Below, in pieces: positions 7,389 through 15,135 of a stretch of DNA of 55,354 nt; the stretch's first letter is position 1, and each line of letters begins with the position of its first letter. The position numbers and the translations under genes were made by a program. Where the stretch lies: the NCBI GenBank assembly GCA_040880405.1, contig JBBDIM010000001.1, positions 1-55,354 of the forward strand, given 5' to 3'. This DNA is from JBBDIM01 sp040880405 (GTDB taxonomy: Bacteria > Planctomycetota > Planctomycetia > Pirellulales > Pirellulaceae). The notes beneath the pieces were generated by a model. The model did no database searches. It was not told the DNA's origin and saw nothing but the letters and a program-made list of their open reading frames with translations.

Positions 7389-9605
7389 ATGAATGGACTG
7401 TGTGGAGGTCGATGGTGGTTGGCGGGTCTGGTGGCCATGGTCGGTTGCTTGCTAAGCGACCACGCCGGGGTCGCCCAGGACGACGATCCGCCTCCGCCCA
7501 ATGAACCGGCGGAACAAGTGGAAGAAGACCGGAGCGGGGAATTCGTGGCGGCGCGGGTTCGCGTCCCCTTGCCGATTACTGGTTCAGTCGATGCCAATAT
7601 CAAAAACTCGCTCCAAAACTTGTTGGCCCGAGTCTCCGGAGATGGCGAGCGGCCGACGGTCGTCCTGGAGTTTACGGTCGACGCGGGGAAGAGCGCGCGG
7701 GGGAGCGAATTCGAGCGGAGTTTGTCACTGGCGCGGTTTCTGACCTCCCGCCCGATGAGCCAGCTCAAGACGGTCGCCTACGTGCAAGGTTCCCTCCAAG
7801 GGCACGCGGTGTTGGTGCCACTGGCCTGCGAACAGTTGATCATGCATCCCGAAGCGGAAATCGGCAGCGCCGGCATCGATGAAGAGAACATCCCGGAGAC
7901 AATCCGCCTGGCCTATGAAGAGATCGCCGGTTATCGCAATGTCCTCCCGGTGCCCATGGCACTCGCGATGCTCGATCAGGATCAACAGCTATTCCTAGTC
8001 AACGACCAACGATTCGAAGATGGTGAGGAGTACGAACGGCTCAAAGCCGCGGGGGAAGTGGCCAAGTCGGATCGGATTGTCGCTCGGGGAGAGCCGCTGC
8101 TGCTCACCGGCCGCGACCTACGGCAGCGCTACAACCTGATCGGCGACCTGGCCGAAGACCATGGCCAATTGGCTGAGCGATTGAAGGTTCCGGAGGAACA
8201 GTTGCGACGGGATTTTGGGATGGATCGGGACTGGAAACCGGTCCATATCGAATTGCATGGCCCGATCAGCAACCGCATGGTCCAGCGCGTGACCCTGATG
8301 ATCCAATCGGCGATCGAAGGGGGCGCGAACTTTCTCCTGCTGGAGGTCGATTCGTCCGGCGGGGATCCGATCGCCTGCGAGAATCTCGTGAATTTTCTCA
8401 TCTCGCAGCCGCAGGAGGTCCACCGCGTCGCCTTCATTCCCCGCGAAGCCGCCGGCAACGCCTCGCTGGTCGCCTTCGCGTGTCATGAGGTGGTGGTCGG
8501 ACCGGATGCGACCATCGGCGGCGAGGGGGGCTACACCTACACCGCGGCGGGCCGAGAGGATTTACGGCGATTTCTCCAACGAGTCGCCGCCAAGTCGGGT
8601 CGAAATTGGTCGATCTGGGCCGCAATGTCCGACCCTGAGTTGGAAGTTTTTACCTATCAGCGGAAAGGCTCGGCCAGCCGCCGGTTTTTAAGCTCGGAAG
8701 AGGCGGAAGGGCTCCGCGAGCCTGAACTCTGGCAGCGTGGCGACGAAATTACGCAGCCAGGGCAGCCATTGCGGCTGACGGGGCAACAGGCGTTCGATCT
8801 GGGGATTGCCAATTCGCTGGCCAGCGACCTGGAGGAAGTCGCCCGGGGCTACGCCTTGCCCGATCGGATCGAGACACCTCGGTCGAACTGGGCTCACGAA
8901 CTGATCGAAGTGCTATCCAGCCCCAGTTTGGCGTTCTTTTGCCTGTTTCTCGGGGTTTTGGCCCTGATGAGCGAACTAAAGGCCCCGGGCGTTGGTATCC
9001 CCGGTTTCCTCGCGGCGCTTTGTTTTGGGCTGTTCTTTTGGAGCAAGTTTCTCAACGGTACGGCCGGTTGGCTGGAGGTGATGCTGTTTCTGGGGGGGAT
9101 CGTCTTCATCTTGATGGAGGTGTTGATCCTACCGGGATTCGGCGTCTTCGGCCTGGGGGGTGGCCTGATGGTGATCGCGGGGATCGTGTTGGCGATGCAA
9201 ACCTTCATCTGGCCCACCACCGACTACGAACTGGACCAAATCCCGTACTCGCTGGCGAGCGTGTTGGTGCTGTTTGGGGCGTTGGTCAGCGGAATGCTGT
9301 TCATCAAGCACCTGCTGCCCCACACGCCGCTATTGAATCAAACGATGCTCGGTACGATGGACGCGGAGGAGGCGGAACTGCGCGGTCGGCGCGAAATGAT
9401 TGTCGACCTGAGCCACCTCATCGGCAAACAGGGGACCACTCTGACCCCGTTGCGTCCGGCGGGGAAGGCGCGGTTTGGAAACGAAATTATCAACGTGAGT
9501 AGCGATGGCGATATCATCGATCGAGACGCCTTGGTGGTCGTCAAATCGGTCCGCGGAAATTATGCGATGGTAAGGGGTGTGGCCACGCCGGAAACGAACA
9601 GTTAA
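7389..9605 (+). CDS. nfeD: Long NfeD-family membrane protein with two ClpP/SppA-like domains
   Basis: A 738-residue protein starting with a signal peptide (WWLAGLVAMVGCLLSDHAGVAQ). Two serine-protease-like (ClpP/SppA crotonase fold) domains follow, centred on residues 133-162 and 349-380, then four to five membrane segments at about 512-645, and an OB-fold NfeD domain at the C-terminus (LIGKQGTTLTPLRPAGKARFGN). NfeD proteins partner flotillins in membrane microdomains, and a short NfeD and floA follow directly. The usual nucleophile Ser of NfeD proteases seems replaced in both domains (GHAVLVPLAC and GNASLVAFAC). The start at 7389 is chosen because it begins a proper signal; the frame is open from 7275. 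Confidence 0.87.
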   Translation: MNGLCGGRWWLAGLVAMVGCLLSDHAGVAQDDDPPPPNEPAEQVEEDRSGEFVAARVRVPLPITGSVDANIKNSLQNLLARVSGDGERPTVVLEFTVDAGKSARGSEFERSLSLARFLTSRPMSQLKTVAYVQGSLQGHAVLVPLACEQLIMHPEAEIGSAGIDEENIPETIRLAYEEIAGYRNVLPVPMALAMLDQDQQLFLVNDQRFEDGEEYERLKAAGEVAKSDRIVARGEPLLLTGRDLRQRYNLIGDLAEDHGQLAERLKVPEEQLRRDFGMDRDWKPVHIELHGPISNRMVQRVTLMIQSAIEGGANFLLLEVDSSGGDPIACENLVNFLISQPQEVHRVAFIPREAAGNASLVAFACHEVVVGPDATIGGEGGYTYTAAGREDLRRFLQRVAAKSGRNWSIWAAMSDPELEVFTYQRKGSASRRFLSSEEAEGLREPELWQRGDEITQPGQPLRLTGQQAFDLGIANSLASDLEEVARGYALPDRIETPRSNWAHELIEVLSSPSLAFFCLFLGVLALMSELKAPGVGIPGFLAALCFGLFFWSKFLNGTAGWLEVMLFLGGIVFILMEVLILPGFGVFGLGGGLMVIAGIVLAMQTFIWPTTDYELDQIPYSLASVLVLFGALVSGMLFIKHLLPHTPLLNQTMLGTMDAEEAELRGRREMIVDLSHLIGKQGTTLTPLRPAGKARFGNEIINVSSDGDIIDRDALVVVKSVRGNYAMVRGVATPETNS

Positions 9606-9840
9606 CCCGGGTGCGAACTGGGCAATGTGATTGGATTCGTCGATGCGGATTCGCAGATGCGGATTCACCCCCCCCGATTCGCCCAGGCCCTTCGGGCCTT
9701 AGAGTGGCGGTGGTTCGGTACTGGCGTGACCACGGCCACTCAGGAGCTAGACGCTCGACCGGAAACAGACATAACCGAAACCCGGCGATTCCGATATCAT
9801 TCTGCGCATTCGTCGGATCGCACCCTCAAAGACCGTACCG

Positions 9841-10425
9841 ATGCCCCCGATCGTCCTTGCCTTATTACTCCTGATCATCGGCTTGACGCTGATCTTCCTC
9901 GAGCTGTTCATCCCCTCGGCGGGAGTGCTCGGGTTTTTGGCCGTCGTTGCGCTGATCGGCTCGGTGGCGTATGCCTACATGAAAGAGGGCATGGCGGTCG
10001 GCACGATATTTCTCGCCGCCGTGGTGGTTTTGGTCCCCATTGCGATCGGGATCGCCTTTCGGATTTGGCCCCATACCCCCATGGGCAAGCGCATCTTGCT
10101 GGGGGCCCCGGACCGAGGCGACCCCGACGAAATTGAAGCCTCCTCCTTGATTGGCTTGGTTGGCAAACGGGGGATTTCCACCAGTTTGCTCCTGCCCAGT
10201 GGGGTGGTGGAAATCGAGGGGGAGACCTACGACGTGTTGGCACTCGGGGGGGCAATCGACCGCGGCACGGCCATCGAGGTGGTCGAAGTGGAGGGGACCC
10301 GCGTGTTTGTGGTGGAGGCGCGGGACGAAGAGGTGCCCCAGGCGAAACCTGCCGACGAGGACGATCCTTATTCCAAACCGCTGGAATCGCTCGGAATCGA
10401 TCCCTCGGAGGACCCGTTTGCTTGA
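9841..10425 (+). CDS. nfeD: Short NfeD-family membrane protein
   Basis: A 194-residue protein with two N-terminal hydrophobic segments (residues 3-24 and 28-45), a third at about 54-75, and a C-terminal OB-fold NfeD domain (LIGLVGKRGISTSLLLPSG, then GVVEIEGETYDV). It lacks the protease domain of the preceding gene. It lies 235 bp after long nfeD and 99 bp before floA on the same strand. Short NfeD proteins are believed to help or scaffold flotillins. The last ~30 residues are acidic and may be disordered. Confidence 0.88.
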   Translation: MPPIVLALLLLIIGLTLIFLELFIPSAGVLGFLAVVALIGSVAYAYMKEGMAVGTIFLAAVVVLVPIAIGIAFRIWPHTPMGKRILLGAPDRGDPDEIEASSLIGLVGKRGISTSLLLPSGVVEIEGETYDVLALGGAIDRGTAIEVVEVEGTRVFVVEARDEEVPQAKPADEDDPYSKPLESLGIDPSEDPFA

Positions 10426-10524
10426 CAATCGGCGTGGGAATGAGATAACAGGGAGGCTAGCCCGGTCTCGCCGGTGCCCCTACCCCCATGACGTAAGCCC
10501 TTTGAGTTCAGGAATCACCATCCC

Positions 10525-11565
10525 ATGCACCTGTTAGCGCAGCAGGCTCTCGGCCGAAACCTCCTTATTTTCGGTCTGATTGTCGCGGTCATCATCACGC
10601 TGGTCGTGCTGGGGGTCTTTGCCTTTTACTTTCGGCTGTGGATCCAATCGGTTACGACCGGGGCGGGGATCTCGATCTGGGATTTGCTCGGGATGTCGTT
10701 CCGGAAGGTGAATCCCAGGGCGATTGTCCGTAGCAAGATCATGGCGGTTCAAGCGGGTCTAGGAGAAGAGACCGGCATCACCGGTCGGGCCTTGGAGGCC
10801 CACTTCCTCGCCGGCGGTAACGTCCCGCAAGTAGTCAGGGCTCTGATCGCCGCCAACAAGGCAAAAACCATTCAGCTCACCTTCCGCGAGGCGACCGCGA
10901 TCGACCTCGCCGGTCGCGATATCCTAGAAGCGGTGCAGACCAGCGTTTACCCCAAGGTGATCGACTGCCCACCTCGCGACGCCAAACGACCGACCCTCGA
11001 CGCCGTGGCGAAAAACGGGATCCAGCTCAAAGTCAAGGCCCGAGTCACCGTCCGAGCCAACCTCCAACGGCTGATTGGTGGTGCCACCGAAGAAACCATC
11101 ATCGGCCGCGTGGGTGAGGGGATTGTGAGTGCCATCGGTTCCGCCGAAACGCACTCGCAGGTGCTGGAAAACCCTGATTTGATCTCCAAGGCGGTGCTGG
11201 CCCGACGATTGGACTCGAACACCGCGTTCGAGATCGTCTCGATCGATATCGCCGATATCGACGTCGGCGAGAACATCGGGGCCCGGCTGCAAGCCGACCA
11301 GGCGGAAGCCGATACGCGGATCGCGCGCGCTCGGGCCGAAGGTCGCCGCGCGATGGCGGTCGCCGCCGAACGGGAAAACCTGGCGGAAATCGAGAACGCC
11401 CGGTCCGCTTTTGTCGAGGCGGAAGCGGAGATTCCCAAGGCAATGGCCGAGGCGTTCCACTCTGGCAGGCTGGGGATTATCGACTACTACGAACTGCGCA
11501 ACGTCCAGGCCGATACGGAGATGCGAAAATCAATCGCGCTCTCTTCCAGCGGCGGTACGAAGTAA
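10525..11565 (+). CDS. floA: Flotillin-like protein FloA
   Basis: A 346-residue flotillin of the FloA/UPF0365 family. A single membrane segment (residues 12-36) is followed by the SPFH region and by the very conserved block SVYPKVIDCPPRDA..., then an Ala/Glu/Arg-rich coiled coil (QADQAEADTRIARARAEGRR). FloA oligomerises at the inner leaflet and organises functional membrane microdomains. The nfeD-nfeD-floA order is the usual context, equivalent to Bacillus yqeZ-yqfA. Full family length, no irregularity. Confidence 0.96.
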   Translation: MHLLAQQALGRNLLIFGLIVAVIITLVVLGVFAFYFRLWIQSVTTGAGISIWDLLGMSFRKVNPRAIVRSKIMAVQAGLGEETGITGRALEAHFLAGGNVPQVVRALIAANKAKTIQLTFREATAIDLAGRDILEAVQTSVYPKVIDCPPRDAKRPTLDAVAKNGIQLKVKARVTVRANLQRLIGGATEETIIGRVGEGIVSAIGSAETHSQVLENPDLISKAVLARRLDSNTAFEIVSIDIADIDVGENIGARLQADQAEADTRIARARAEGRRAMAVAAERENLAEIENARSAFVEAEAEIPKAMAEAFHSGRLGIIDYYELRNVQADTEMRKSIALSSSGGTK

Positions 11566-11608
11566 CCGGGTTCGCGATTTCCTTTCGATATATCAGAGGC
11601 GAAACGTC

Positions 11609-12241
11609 ATGGACGTGGAAGATTGGATCAAAATCATCGCCGTACTGATCTTCTTCGTTGGGCCGTTGATCCTGCGGGCCTTTGGTGGTCGTGATGTCCA
11701 ACCCGACCGCCGCCCACCGGTGGAACTTCCCGATCCACCGCCTCGTCCGCAAGGTGGCCAGCGTCCGCAGGAAGGACAGCCCCGCAGTCTGGAAGACGAA
11801 ATCTCGGAGTTCCTCCGCGAGACCAAGCGGCAAGGAGGCGAGGCCCCGGCCCGCGAGAGAAACGATACTTTTCACGACGACGAAGACTTTGTGACTGCTG
11901 AACCGGTCCGTCCCTCCTACTCGGATCGCCGCTCGTCCCCCAGCTACACCGAGGCGGAACCTGCCCAAGCCGCGCTCGCTCAGGCGCTCGAGTTTAAATC
12001 GGCCCACGACAATCCGTATGCCGAGGTGGATGTCGCCTCCCTCTCTTCCGAACCGCTCACTTATGAAGGTCTCGGAGACGAGTACGATTACACCTCGGTC
12101 GATGTCGAACCGGATGACCCTCACGCCGAAAAAGTAGCCGCCGCAGTGACCGGCGTGACCTTGGTGGAGATGATCCGCGACCCCAACAGCCTCCGCAGCG
12201 CCTTCATCCTGGGTGAGGTCTTCCGGCGACCGAATCGCTAG
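11609..12241 (+). CDS. Single-pass membrane protein of unknown function in the floA operon
   Basis: A 210-residue protein with one N-terminal membrane helix (WIKIIAVLIFFVGPLILRAF), a long Pro/Gln/Arg-rich then acidic low-complexity middle (about residues 30-175), and a compact C-terminal segment TLVEMIRDPNSLRSAFILGE followed by VFRRP. It starts 43 bp after floA and shares its strand, so it is probably the last gene of the NfeD-FloA operon. The order membrane anchor, disordered linker, short conserved-looking tail suggests an adaptor recruited to FloA domains; this is inference. No known family was recognised. Confidence 0.75.
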   Translation: MDVEDWIKIIAVLIFFVGPLILRAFGGRDVQPDRRPPVELPDPPPRPQGGQRPQEGQPRSLEDEISEFLRETKRQGGEAPARERNDTFHDDEDFVTAEPVRPSYSDRRSSPSYTEAEPAQAALAQALEFKSAHDNPYAEVDVASLSSEPLTYEGLGDEYDYTSVDVEPDDPHAEKVAAAVTGVTLVEMIRDPNSLRSAFILGEVFRRPNR

Positions 12242-12410
12242 CCCGATTCACCGTTTCCAGGGCTGGTTCAACTCACCGGTGGTCAACGCGGCACAATTCT
12301 TTTAAGCTTTCTTGCTTGTCATTGCCACAATCTTCGGCCTGAGCTGCGATGGAAATCGGGCCGCACTCGCTCAAACCACATTTCACCCCTAACAACAGGA
12401 CTCTCCGCTC

Positions 12411-13325
12411 ATGGCTTTGGAAATCACCCCCGGGAAAACAAAACTTGGTTGGATTGGCACCGGCGTGATGGGCTCCAGCATGTGTGGCCATCTGATCGAC
12501 GCCGGTTTCACCGCTACGGTCTATAACCGCTCGAAGGAAAAAGCGGCCGGCCTGATCGAGAAGGGGGCCACCTGGGCCGATACCCCCAAGGCGGTCGCCG
12601 AGGCGAGCGATGTGATCTTCACCATCGTCGGTTTCCCCCAAGACGTGCGGGAAGTGATTTTGGGGGATGACGGCGTGTTGGCTGGCTCGAAAAAGGGGAA
12701 CGTCATTGTCGATATGACCACTAGCGAGCCTTCGCTGGCCGTTGAGATCGCCGAGGTCGCCGCCAAGCAAGGGGTGGAAAGTGTCGACGCGCCTGTCTCC
12801 GGTGGCGATGTCGGAGCGAAGGAGGCTCGGCTCTCGATCATGATTGGGGGTGACGCCGCGGTCGTCGAAGCCTTGAACTCCTGCTGGGAAGCGATGGGCA
12901 AGACGATCGTGTACCAGGGAGGCCCCGGGGCGGGTCAGCACACCAAGATGGTCAACCAAACGCTGATCGCGACCGGGATGATCGGGGTCTGCGAGGCGCT
13001 GCTGTATGGCCACAAGGCGGGCCTGGACCTGGAGACGGTGATGAAATCGGTCTCCAGCGGAGCGGCCGGAAGCTGGTCCCTCTCGAACCTCGCCCCGCGG
13101 ATCATCGCCAACAACTTCGATCCCGGCTTCTTCGTCGAGCACTTCATCAAGGACATGGGCATCGCGCTGGCTGAGTCGCGCAAAATGGGCCTGTCCCTTC
13201 CCGGCTTGGCGCTGGCCGAACAGCTTTACCAAGCCGTAAAGGCCCAAGGCTACGGCCGCAACGGCACCCACGCCCTGCAACTGGCCCTCAGCACGCTGAG
13301 CAACATCGATTGGAAAAATCGGTAA
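12411..13325 (+). CDS. Beta-hydroxyacid dehydrogenase (3-hydroxyisobutyrate / tartronate semialdehyde reductase type)
   Basis: A 304-residue NAD(P)-dependent enzyme. The N-terminal Rossmann motif is GWIGTGVMGSSMCGHL; the substrate-binding signature is DAPVSGGDVGAKEARL; the catalytic Lys lies in GAGQHTKMVNQ. The second half is the all-helical dimerisation domain ending in KDMGIALAESRKMGL, which is family-typical. The family reduces or oxidises 3-hydroxy acids such as 3-hydroxyisobutyrate, tartronate semialdehyde or succinate semialdehyde; the specific substrate cannot be told from sequence alone. A strong terminator follows at 13354-13390. Confidence 0.9.
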   Translation: MALEITPGKTKLGWIGTGVMGSSMCGHLIDAGFTATVYNRSKEKAAGLIEKGATWADTPKAVAEASDVIFTIVGFPQDVREVILGDDGVLAGSKKGNVIVDMTTSEPSLAVEIAEVAAKQGVESVDAPVSGGDVGAKEARLSIMIGGDAAVVEALNSCWEAMGKTIVYQGGPGAGQHTKMVNQTLIATGMIGVCEALLYGHKAGLDLETVMKSVSSGAAGSWSLSNLAPRIIANNFDPGFFVEHFIKDMGIALAESRKMGLSLPGLALAEQLYQAVKAQGYGRNGTHALQLALSTLSNIDWKNR

Positions 13326-13353
13326 CCGCGAAGGTGCCGCGGAAACACGTGAT

Positions 13354-13390
13354 AGAGCCGAATCGACCATTCGATTCGGCTCTCTTTATG
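13354..13390 (+). terminator. Rho-independent terminator after the dehydrogenase gene
   Basis: Perfect 13-bp stem AGAGCCGAATCGA / TCGATTCGGCTCT with a CCAT loop, followed by CTTTATGG. It lies 28 bases past the stop codon. Confidence 0.82.
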
Positions 13391-13557
13391 GCTTGGGCCG
13401 ACTTTACCGGCAACTTTCCGCAGGACGTTTATCTTTCGCAACCGTTTCCTTTTGACATCATGCCGATTGCGGGCAACAGTTTTCTATCGCGCGCCGGTGG
13501 AGAGCCGTTTTCCCGGGCCGCGTTTGGTTTTGCTGAGTCGATGGGAGTAACGGGGCA

Positions 13558-13986
13558 ATGATTGCGGAAGCCGATCCTCAACTGGAATTTTCGGACCAAG
13601 GTGCCAAACGGGGCCCGGTGATCATCTGCGACGATCAGCCGGATCTCCGCGAGACCCTTGCCCTCTGCCTGAAACACCGCGGCTACGAGCCACTGGAAAC
13701 CGGACTGGGACAGGAATGTTTTCGCTTGGCAACCGAGACCGCTCCCCGCGCCATCCTGCTCGACCTCTGCCTACCGGATGTCTGCGGCCTGGAGGTGTGC
13801 GCCGAACTGTCTGATTCGCTCAAGACCCGGGATATCCCGGTGATCATCATCAGCGGCGTCGGCGAAGCGGACACCGTGCGAAACGTTCGCCGAGCCGGAG
13901 CCAGCTTCTATTTGCACAAGCCGTACGATCCGAACACCCTGCTGGCCATTTTGCAGCGGGCAATCGAAGAAAACGAATCGTGGTAA
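13558..13986 (+). CDS. Stand-alone response regulator receiver protein
   Basis: A 142-residue single receiver domain. The acidic pair is in IICDDQPDLRE, the phospho-acceptor Asp in AILLDLCLPDVCGLEV, the Thr/Ser switch position in VIIISGVGEAD, and the conserved Lys in YLHKPYDPNTLL. There is no output domain, so it either passes phosphate on or binds a partner. No histidine kinase lies nearby. The gene stands alone after a strong terminator and before a repeat-bearing convergent gap. Confidence 0.9.
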   Translation: MIAEADPQLEFSDQGAKRGPVIICDDQPDLRETLALCLKHRGYEPLETGLGQECFRLATETAPRAILLDLCLPDVCGLEVCAELSDSLKTRDIPVIIISGVGEADTVRNVRRAGASFYLHKPYDPNTLLAILQRAIEENESW

Positions 13987-14028
13987 GGGCCTAAGAACCC
14001 TCGGGCACCGGGTCCTGCGTAATGAGTC

Positions 14029-14049
14029 GGGTACCGGGTACCGGGTGCC
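14029..14049. repeat. Tandem heptamer GGGTACC x3
   Basis: Three head-to-tail heptamers, GGGTACC GGGTACC GGGTGCC; the last overlaps the beginning of the palindromic repeat at 14043. Confidence 0.7.
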
Positions 14050-14076
14050 ATGCCCACGCCCTCCAACGTGGGCATG
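14043..14076 (+). repeat. 34-bp dispersed palindromic repeat, copy 1
   Basis: Begins GGGTGC and holds the perfect 10-bp hairpin CATGCCCACG - CCCTCCAA loop - CGTGGGCATG. Similarity to copies 2 and 4 continues ~28 bases further (TTGGGCG, then AATTTTCTAC). It lies in the gap between two convergent genes. Confidence 0.85.
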
Positions 14077-14150
14077 CTTGGGCGAGCAAATTTTCTACCG
14101 GCAACGAAAATTTCACGGAACCCAACCACGCCTCCCAAGCCGATTCCACC

Positions 14151-14870
14151 CTACTTCACCGCCGCATACGCCCCAAAACAGGCATTCGCGTGCAAAATAT
14201 CAACCTGCCGGAACCCGGTTTCCCAGGCCAGTTGGGTTTGAAAGGCCAAGCTCCGGGGTGAGTCTTCCTTCGCGATATAGGCGAACACCTGATCGCGATA
14301 CTCGTCCCCCTTTAGCTGGCTGAGATACCGGCCATATCGCTCGGTTTGGATCTGACGGACCGAATCGAGTTCAAAGTCGATCAGATCGCTCACCAAAAAA
14401 ATCCCCCCAGGGCGGAGCGATTGGAAGATCTTCGCCAGCACCGATTCCCACTCCCGCGTCTCGCGGAGATGATGCAGCACGGCCGCCGCGACGACGATGT
14501 CGTACCGCGACTTCGTCAATTCAACCGAGCGAATGTCCTCCTGCCAGCGGTCTACCTTCCTTGCCGTCGATTCGCCTAATCGCGCGGCGGCCCGGTCGAG
14601 CATCGGCCCGCTCAGGTCGATCAATCCACATTCCAGATTCGGCAATCGCTCTAGCATCTTAAGCGTGAAGTTGCCCGCTCCGCAGCCGATGTCGAGCATC
14701 GTCGTTGCTTGGGGAACCTCCGCGGCCGCAGTGGCGGTCAATATCTCTAGTACGAGTGGAGCGTCCATCGTGGCGGACTGGCCGGTTTCGAGGTTCGCGA
14801 ACCGCTCGACATCGGCGTCGAACCGCTCGCGAATTTCTTCAACGGAGGATTTCAGGGAGGGGTGGTTCAT
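14151..14870 (-). CDS. Class I SAM-dependent methyltransferase
   Basis: A 239-residue protein with a Rossmann methyltransferase core: motif I MLDIGCGAGNFTLKML near residue 77, strand-2 acid in GLIDLSGPMLDRA, motif IV region YDIVVAAAVLHHL and post-motif LRPGGIFLVSDLIDFE. These resemble small-molecule methyltransferases of the UbiE/Methyltransf_25 kind. The methyl acceptor is not known. It is not close in sequence to the methyltransferase encoded at 2764-3546. Divergent from glgC across a 265-bp region with possible operators. Confidence 0.85.
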   Translation of the reverse strand: MNHPSLKSSVEEIRERFDADVERFANLETGQSATMDAPLVLEILTATAAAEVPQATTMLDIGCGAGNFTLKMLERLPNLECGLIDLSGPMLDRAAARLGESTARKVDRWQEDIRSVELTKSRYDIVVAAAVLHHLRETREWESVLAKIFQSLRPGGIFLVSDLIDFELDSVRQIQTERYGRYLSQLKGDEYRDQVFAYIAKEDSPRSLAFQTQLAWETGFRQVDILHANACFGAYAAVK

Positions 14871-14943
14871 GGATTGATTCCGATGGGTCGGCTAACCGGT
14901 TCTCACGCTTGGCGCAATCTCAGGGCAATTGGGTGACATACAA

Positions 14944-14966
14944 CCGTTATGTCCCACCGTTGTGTC
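14944..14966. promoter_or_regulatory. Direct repeat CCGTTRTGTC, possible operator
   Basis: CCGTTATGTC (14944-14953) and CCGTTGTGTC (14957-14966) are spaced 13 bp start to start. They are framed by inverted GTGACA (14933-14938) and TGTCAC (14963-14968). The site lies between the divergent methyltransferase and glgC genes, where a regulator of either would bind. Confidence 0.35.
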
Positions 14967-15022
14967 ACTAAGTGCAGGGCGGGCTCCCGTAAGTCATGCC
15001 TATTGCGGGCCTTTTTTCTCTT

Positions 15023-15050
15023 TTGTGATTAGGGCCTGACCCGATAGAAT
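15023..15050 (+). promoter_or_regulatory. Candidate glgC promoter
   Basis: TTGTGA (15023-15028) and TAGAAT (15045-15050) separated by 16 bp, about 85 bp before the glgC start. Just upstream, CCCGTAA/TTGCGGG arms followed by T6 (14986-15017) could insulate it from upstream transcription. Confidence 0.4.
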
Positions 15051-15135
15051 ACGATAGCGAGACGAAAAATAACAGACAGGCAAACCGTACACGGTGCAGG
15101 GCAGCGAGCGATTTTAACCTCAAGGAGGCGGGCGG

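Noticed and set aside
12273..13370. 365-codon open frame on the minus strand over the dehydrogenase gene
   Set aside because: The plus-strand frame has every family motif; the antisense frame is His/Arg/Asp-rich noise typical of GC-rich shadow frames. The same holds for antisense frames at 36254-37198, 41948-42991 and 43126-44433.
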